Position numbers and translations under genes: made by a program. Of a stretch of 64,000 bases of DNA, positions 62,358-64,000 are shown piece by piece. Below the pieces are notes generated by a model. That model had not been told where the DNA came from. It did no database searches and saw nothing but the letters and a program-made list of their open reading frames with translations. The stretch comes from Candidatus Contubernalis alkalaceticus. GTDB lineage: Bacteria > Bacillota > Dethiobacteria > SKNC01. The stretch spans positions 3,364,001 to 3,428,000 of the forward strand of contig NZ_CP054699.1 in the NCBI RefSeq assembly GCF_022558445.1. The letters run 5' to 3'. The first letter of the stretch is position 1. Every line of letters starts with the position of its first letter.

Positions 62358-63322
62358 TATATGAGATCTTCCTCCCTTTTTATAACTGTTTCTTCATACC
62401 TCATCATCACTAATCCCGGCTCATAGCCTTTAACAGGTATTTCTAAGGGCTCTCCCCGGGTCAGTTTAATTATCATCTGGACAAAATTTGCCCCGGCATA
62501 ATAGGATAGGGGATACCCTCCTCCAAAGCGGCAGTTAATTTCTGTAAAGGTAATTTTATCTCCCTCTATAAAACATTGAATGTTAACAGGACCAAAAAGT
62601 TTTAACCCCTTAGCAATTTTTGGAGCCCAGTCCAATAAGCCCTGTTTAAAAACAGTTATGGCCCTTTCCACCTCACCGCCCCTAACCTTGATACGGCGGC
62701 GGGGGACTGCTTGAATTAAACTTCCCTGTTCATGGCAGAACATATCCATGGTTATTTCCTGCCCCTTAAGGCAGTGCTGAATCACCGGGTTTTCCACCTG
62801 TGCCAGCGCAAAATCCAACTCTTTTTTAGACTGCACCCGGTGCACCCCCTGGCTGGCGGAACCCTGTCGGGGTTTAACAATTAAGGGATAAGGCAGGGAG
62901 GAAAAATCCTGGGAATCCTGGGCCAGCCATGTTTCCACCGTGGGGATATGCTGCTTTTTAAAATATTGGAAAGTCTTGTATTTATCCATGGCAGTATTTA
63001 CAGCTTCGGGACTGGATATCATCACCTTTATACCCCGGGAAGCAAAAAGAGGGGCTGCTTCCGCTAAAATTGGAAGTTCCGGGTCAATAAAGGGCACCAC
63101 CGCCTTGATGTCATTGGCTGAACACAGCTCCAAAATTGTTTCCAAATAATCTGCTTCGTTCACCCGGGGCACCACAAAACCCCGATGGCTTAAATACAGC
63201 CCTGGGGCGGTAGGGTCACAGTCCGCTGTAAACACTTTTCCTTCCCCCCGCAGGTTCTCTTTAAAAAAATTAACCATCTGGCCGCGGCGGCCAATGGAAG
63301 TTAACATAATGTTTAGAGTCAT
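62357..63322 (-). CDS. ATP-grasp ligase (carbamoyl-phosphate-synthase-like)
   Basis: 321 residues. NIMLTSIGRRGQMVNFFKEN opens the pre-ATP-grasp domain. YPLIVKPRQGSASQGVHRVQ is the ATP-binding loop, and FTEINCRFGGGYPLSYYAGA carries the Mg-binding E-x-N-x-R motif. Such CarB-like ligases in sugar loci activate a carboxylate with ATP and join it to an amine. A natural acceptor would be the 4-amino sugar made by the adjacent PglE-like enzyme. This is inference; the acid substrate is unknown. Confidence 0.85.
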   Translation of the reverse strand: MTLNIMLTSIGRRGQMVNFFKENLRGEGKVFTADCDPTAPGLYLSHRGFVVPRVNEADYLETILELCSANDIKAVVPFIDPELPILAEAAPLFASRGIKVMISSPEAVNTAMDKYKTFQYFKKQHIPTVETWLAQDSQDFSSLPYPLIVKPRQGSASQGVHRVQSKKELDFALAQVENPVIQHCLKGQEITMDMFCHEQGSLIQAVPRRRIKVRGGEVERAITVFKQGLLDWAPKIAKGLKLFGPVNIQCFIEGDKITFTEINCRFGGGYPLSYYAGANFVQMIIKLTRGEPLEIPVKGYEPGLVMMRYEETVIKREEDLI

Positions 63323-63358
63323 CCTCAGTTTTCTCCTGTTCCGTTTCCTTTTTTTTTA

Positions 63359-63471
63359 AGGTATAAGCCCCCCACCTCTAAACGTAGGTGAGGCCTTTAA
63401 TCAAGTGAAGTAGAGCCTCCATCTGATTAACCGTTTTTTCAGCTTGCTGAAACCAGTTCACTTTTGTTGTG
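63359..63471 (+). repeat. multi-hairpin repeat copy 3, diverged and inverted
   Basis: The plus strand reads AAGGTATAAGCCCCCCACCT ... TTTTCAGCTTGCTGAAACCAGTTCAC, clearly homologous to the minus-strand forms at 53163-53289 and 54536-54662 but with many substitutions and a weakened first hairpin. It lies between the sugar transferase and ATP-grasp genes. The orientation is opposite to copies 1 and 2. Confidence 0.65.
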
Positions 63472-63515
63472 CTGTTGACAAATAAAACAGGGGAAAGAGA
63501 GTAAAAGCTTAGATT

Positions 63516-64000
63516 TTAAAGCCCGGTAGATTGATCTTTGTCTGAACCTTTAAATTCAGGCATGGTAGCGAAGCCCTCCTGGCTGATTCCCTCGGAGCGG
63601 AGCACCTTAATCAGGGTCTTCCACAGAATCTTCAGGTCCAGCCAAAAGGTTTGGTTATTCACGTACCATACGTCCAGGGCAAACTTATCCTCCCAGGTGA
63701 TGGCATTCCTGCCGTTAACCTGGGCCCAACCAGTAATTCCCGGCTTCACTTCATGGCGCCGGGCCTGCTCCCCGGTATAACGGCGCAGGTAGGACATCAA
63801 CAGGGGCCTTGGCCCCACCAGGCTCATATCCCCCTTCAGGACATTAAACAGCTGGGGCAGTTCGTCCAAACTGAACCTGCGGATATTTTGTCCCAAGGGG
63901 GTTAACCGCTCTTCATCGGACAAAAGCTTTCCCTCTTTATCTCTTTTGTCCTCCATGGTGCGGAATTTATAAAGGGTGAAGGCTCTCCCCCGGAGCCCCG
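63516..64000 (-). CDS. bacterial sugar transferase (PglC/WcaJ-type phosphoglycosyl transferase), N-terminus beyond window
   Basis: C-terminal ~161 residues are present; the frame stays open through the right edge and begins with [20 protein letters not shown]. This, with [32 protein letters not shown] and [20 protein letters not shown], is the complete catalytic core of the monotopic phosphoglycosyl transferases (PF02397). The ATG at 63956 is internal, not the start. The enzyme loads the first sugar phosphate onto undecaprenyl phosphate, priming repeat-unit synthesis. PglF- and PglE-like genes nearby suggest a bacillosamine-type primer. Confidence 0.95.
   Translation of the reverse strand, partial: GLRGRAFTLYKFRTMEDKRDKEGKLLSDEERLTPLGQNIRRFSLDELPQLFNVLKGDMSLVGPRPLLMSYLRRYTGEQARRHEVKPGITGWAQVNGRNAITWEDKFALDVWYVNNQTFWLDLKILWKTLIKVLRSEGISQEGFATMPEFKGSDKDQSTGL

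Overview
The window looks like the chromosome of a low-to-moderate GC Gram-positive bacterium of the Clostridia, perhaps a Peptococcaceae-type spore former. The genus is inference. The evidence is strong GGAGG-type ribosome binding sites, frequent TTG and GTG starts, a CpsB (PHP-type) phosphatase with a separate CpsD tyrosine kinase and short Wzz proteins, and IS200/IS605 debris. No rRNA, tRNA or CRISPR array was seen. Nearly all genes lie on the minus strand, so transcription runs from high to low coordinates.

Layout. (1) 1-6318: an AT-rich polysaccharide locus running off the left edge. It holds a sugar 4-epimerase, a GT-B glycosyltransferase, a left-handed beta-helix acetyltransferase, a Wzy polymerase, a polysialyltransferase/GT52-like transferase and a KpsS/LipB-like capsule protein. 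(2) 6319-13199: an accessory island with a RelE/ParE toxin-antitoxin pair, a PIN-domain (VapC-like) pair, a UPF0175 protein, a winged-helix regulator with a palindromic operator candidate, decayed genes, two related copies of a ~100-bp terminator-bearing repeat, and two tandem tyrosine recombinases. (3) 13312-64000: a very large exopolysaccharide/cell-surface locus running off the right edge.

The large locus starts at its promoter-distal end with cpsB-cpsD plus a 51-residue basic ORF behind a good sigma-A promoter. It continues with Wzz proteins (three in all), more than a dozen glycosyltransferases, two WaaL/Wzy-type membrane proteins, dTDP-glucose 4,6-dehydratase, GtrA, methyltransferases (one strikingly PRMT-like), two DegT aminotransferases, FemAB-like and GNAT acyltransferases, and an Rmd-type GDP-sugar reductase. 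There are three different lipid-linked glycan exporters: a Wzm/Wzt ABC transporter with a C-terminal glycan-binding domain, a PglK/MsbA-like ABC flippase, and a Wzx flippase. Wzx is the only plus-strand cargo gene. A PglF-like dehydratase, a PglE-like aminotransferase and a PglC-like phosphoglycosyl transferase suggest a bacillosamine-type priming sugar.

Embedded in the locus are three consecutive exported proteins at 41222-45462. They share one N-terminal ~180-residue module but carry three different wall- or glycan-active domains (glucosaminidase, NodB deacetylase, PGRP-type amidase). This is the best candidate here for an undescribed surface-remodelling set. Mobile DNA includes an IS200/IS605 element with a decayed tnpA and an intact tnpB that lacks a recognisable middle catalytic acid, plus three solo ~110-127-bp multi-hairpin repeats that resemble IS605 right ends/omegaRNA scaffolds. 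Two of these are ~98% identical and bracket a glycosyltransferase gene.
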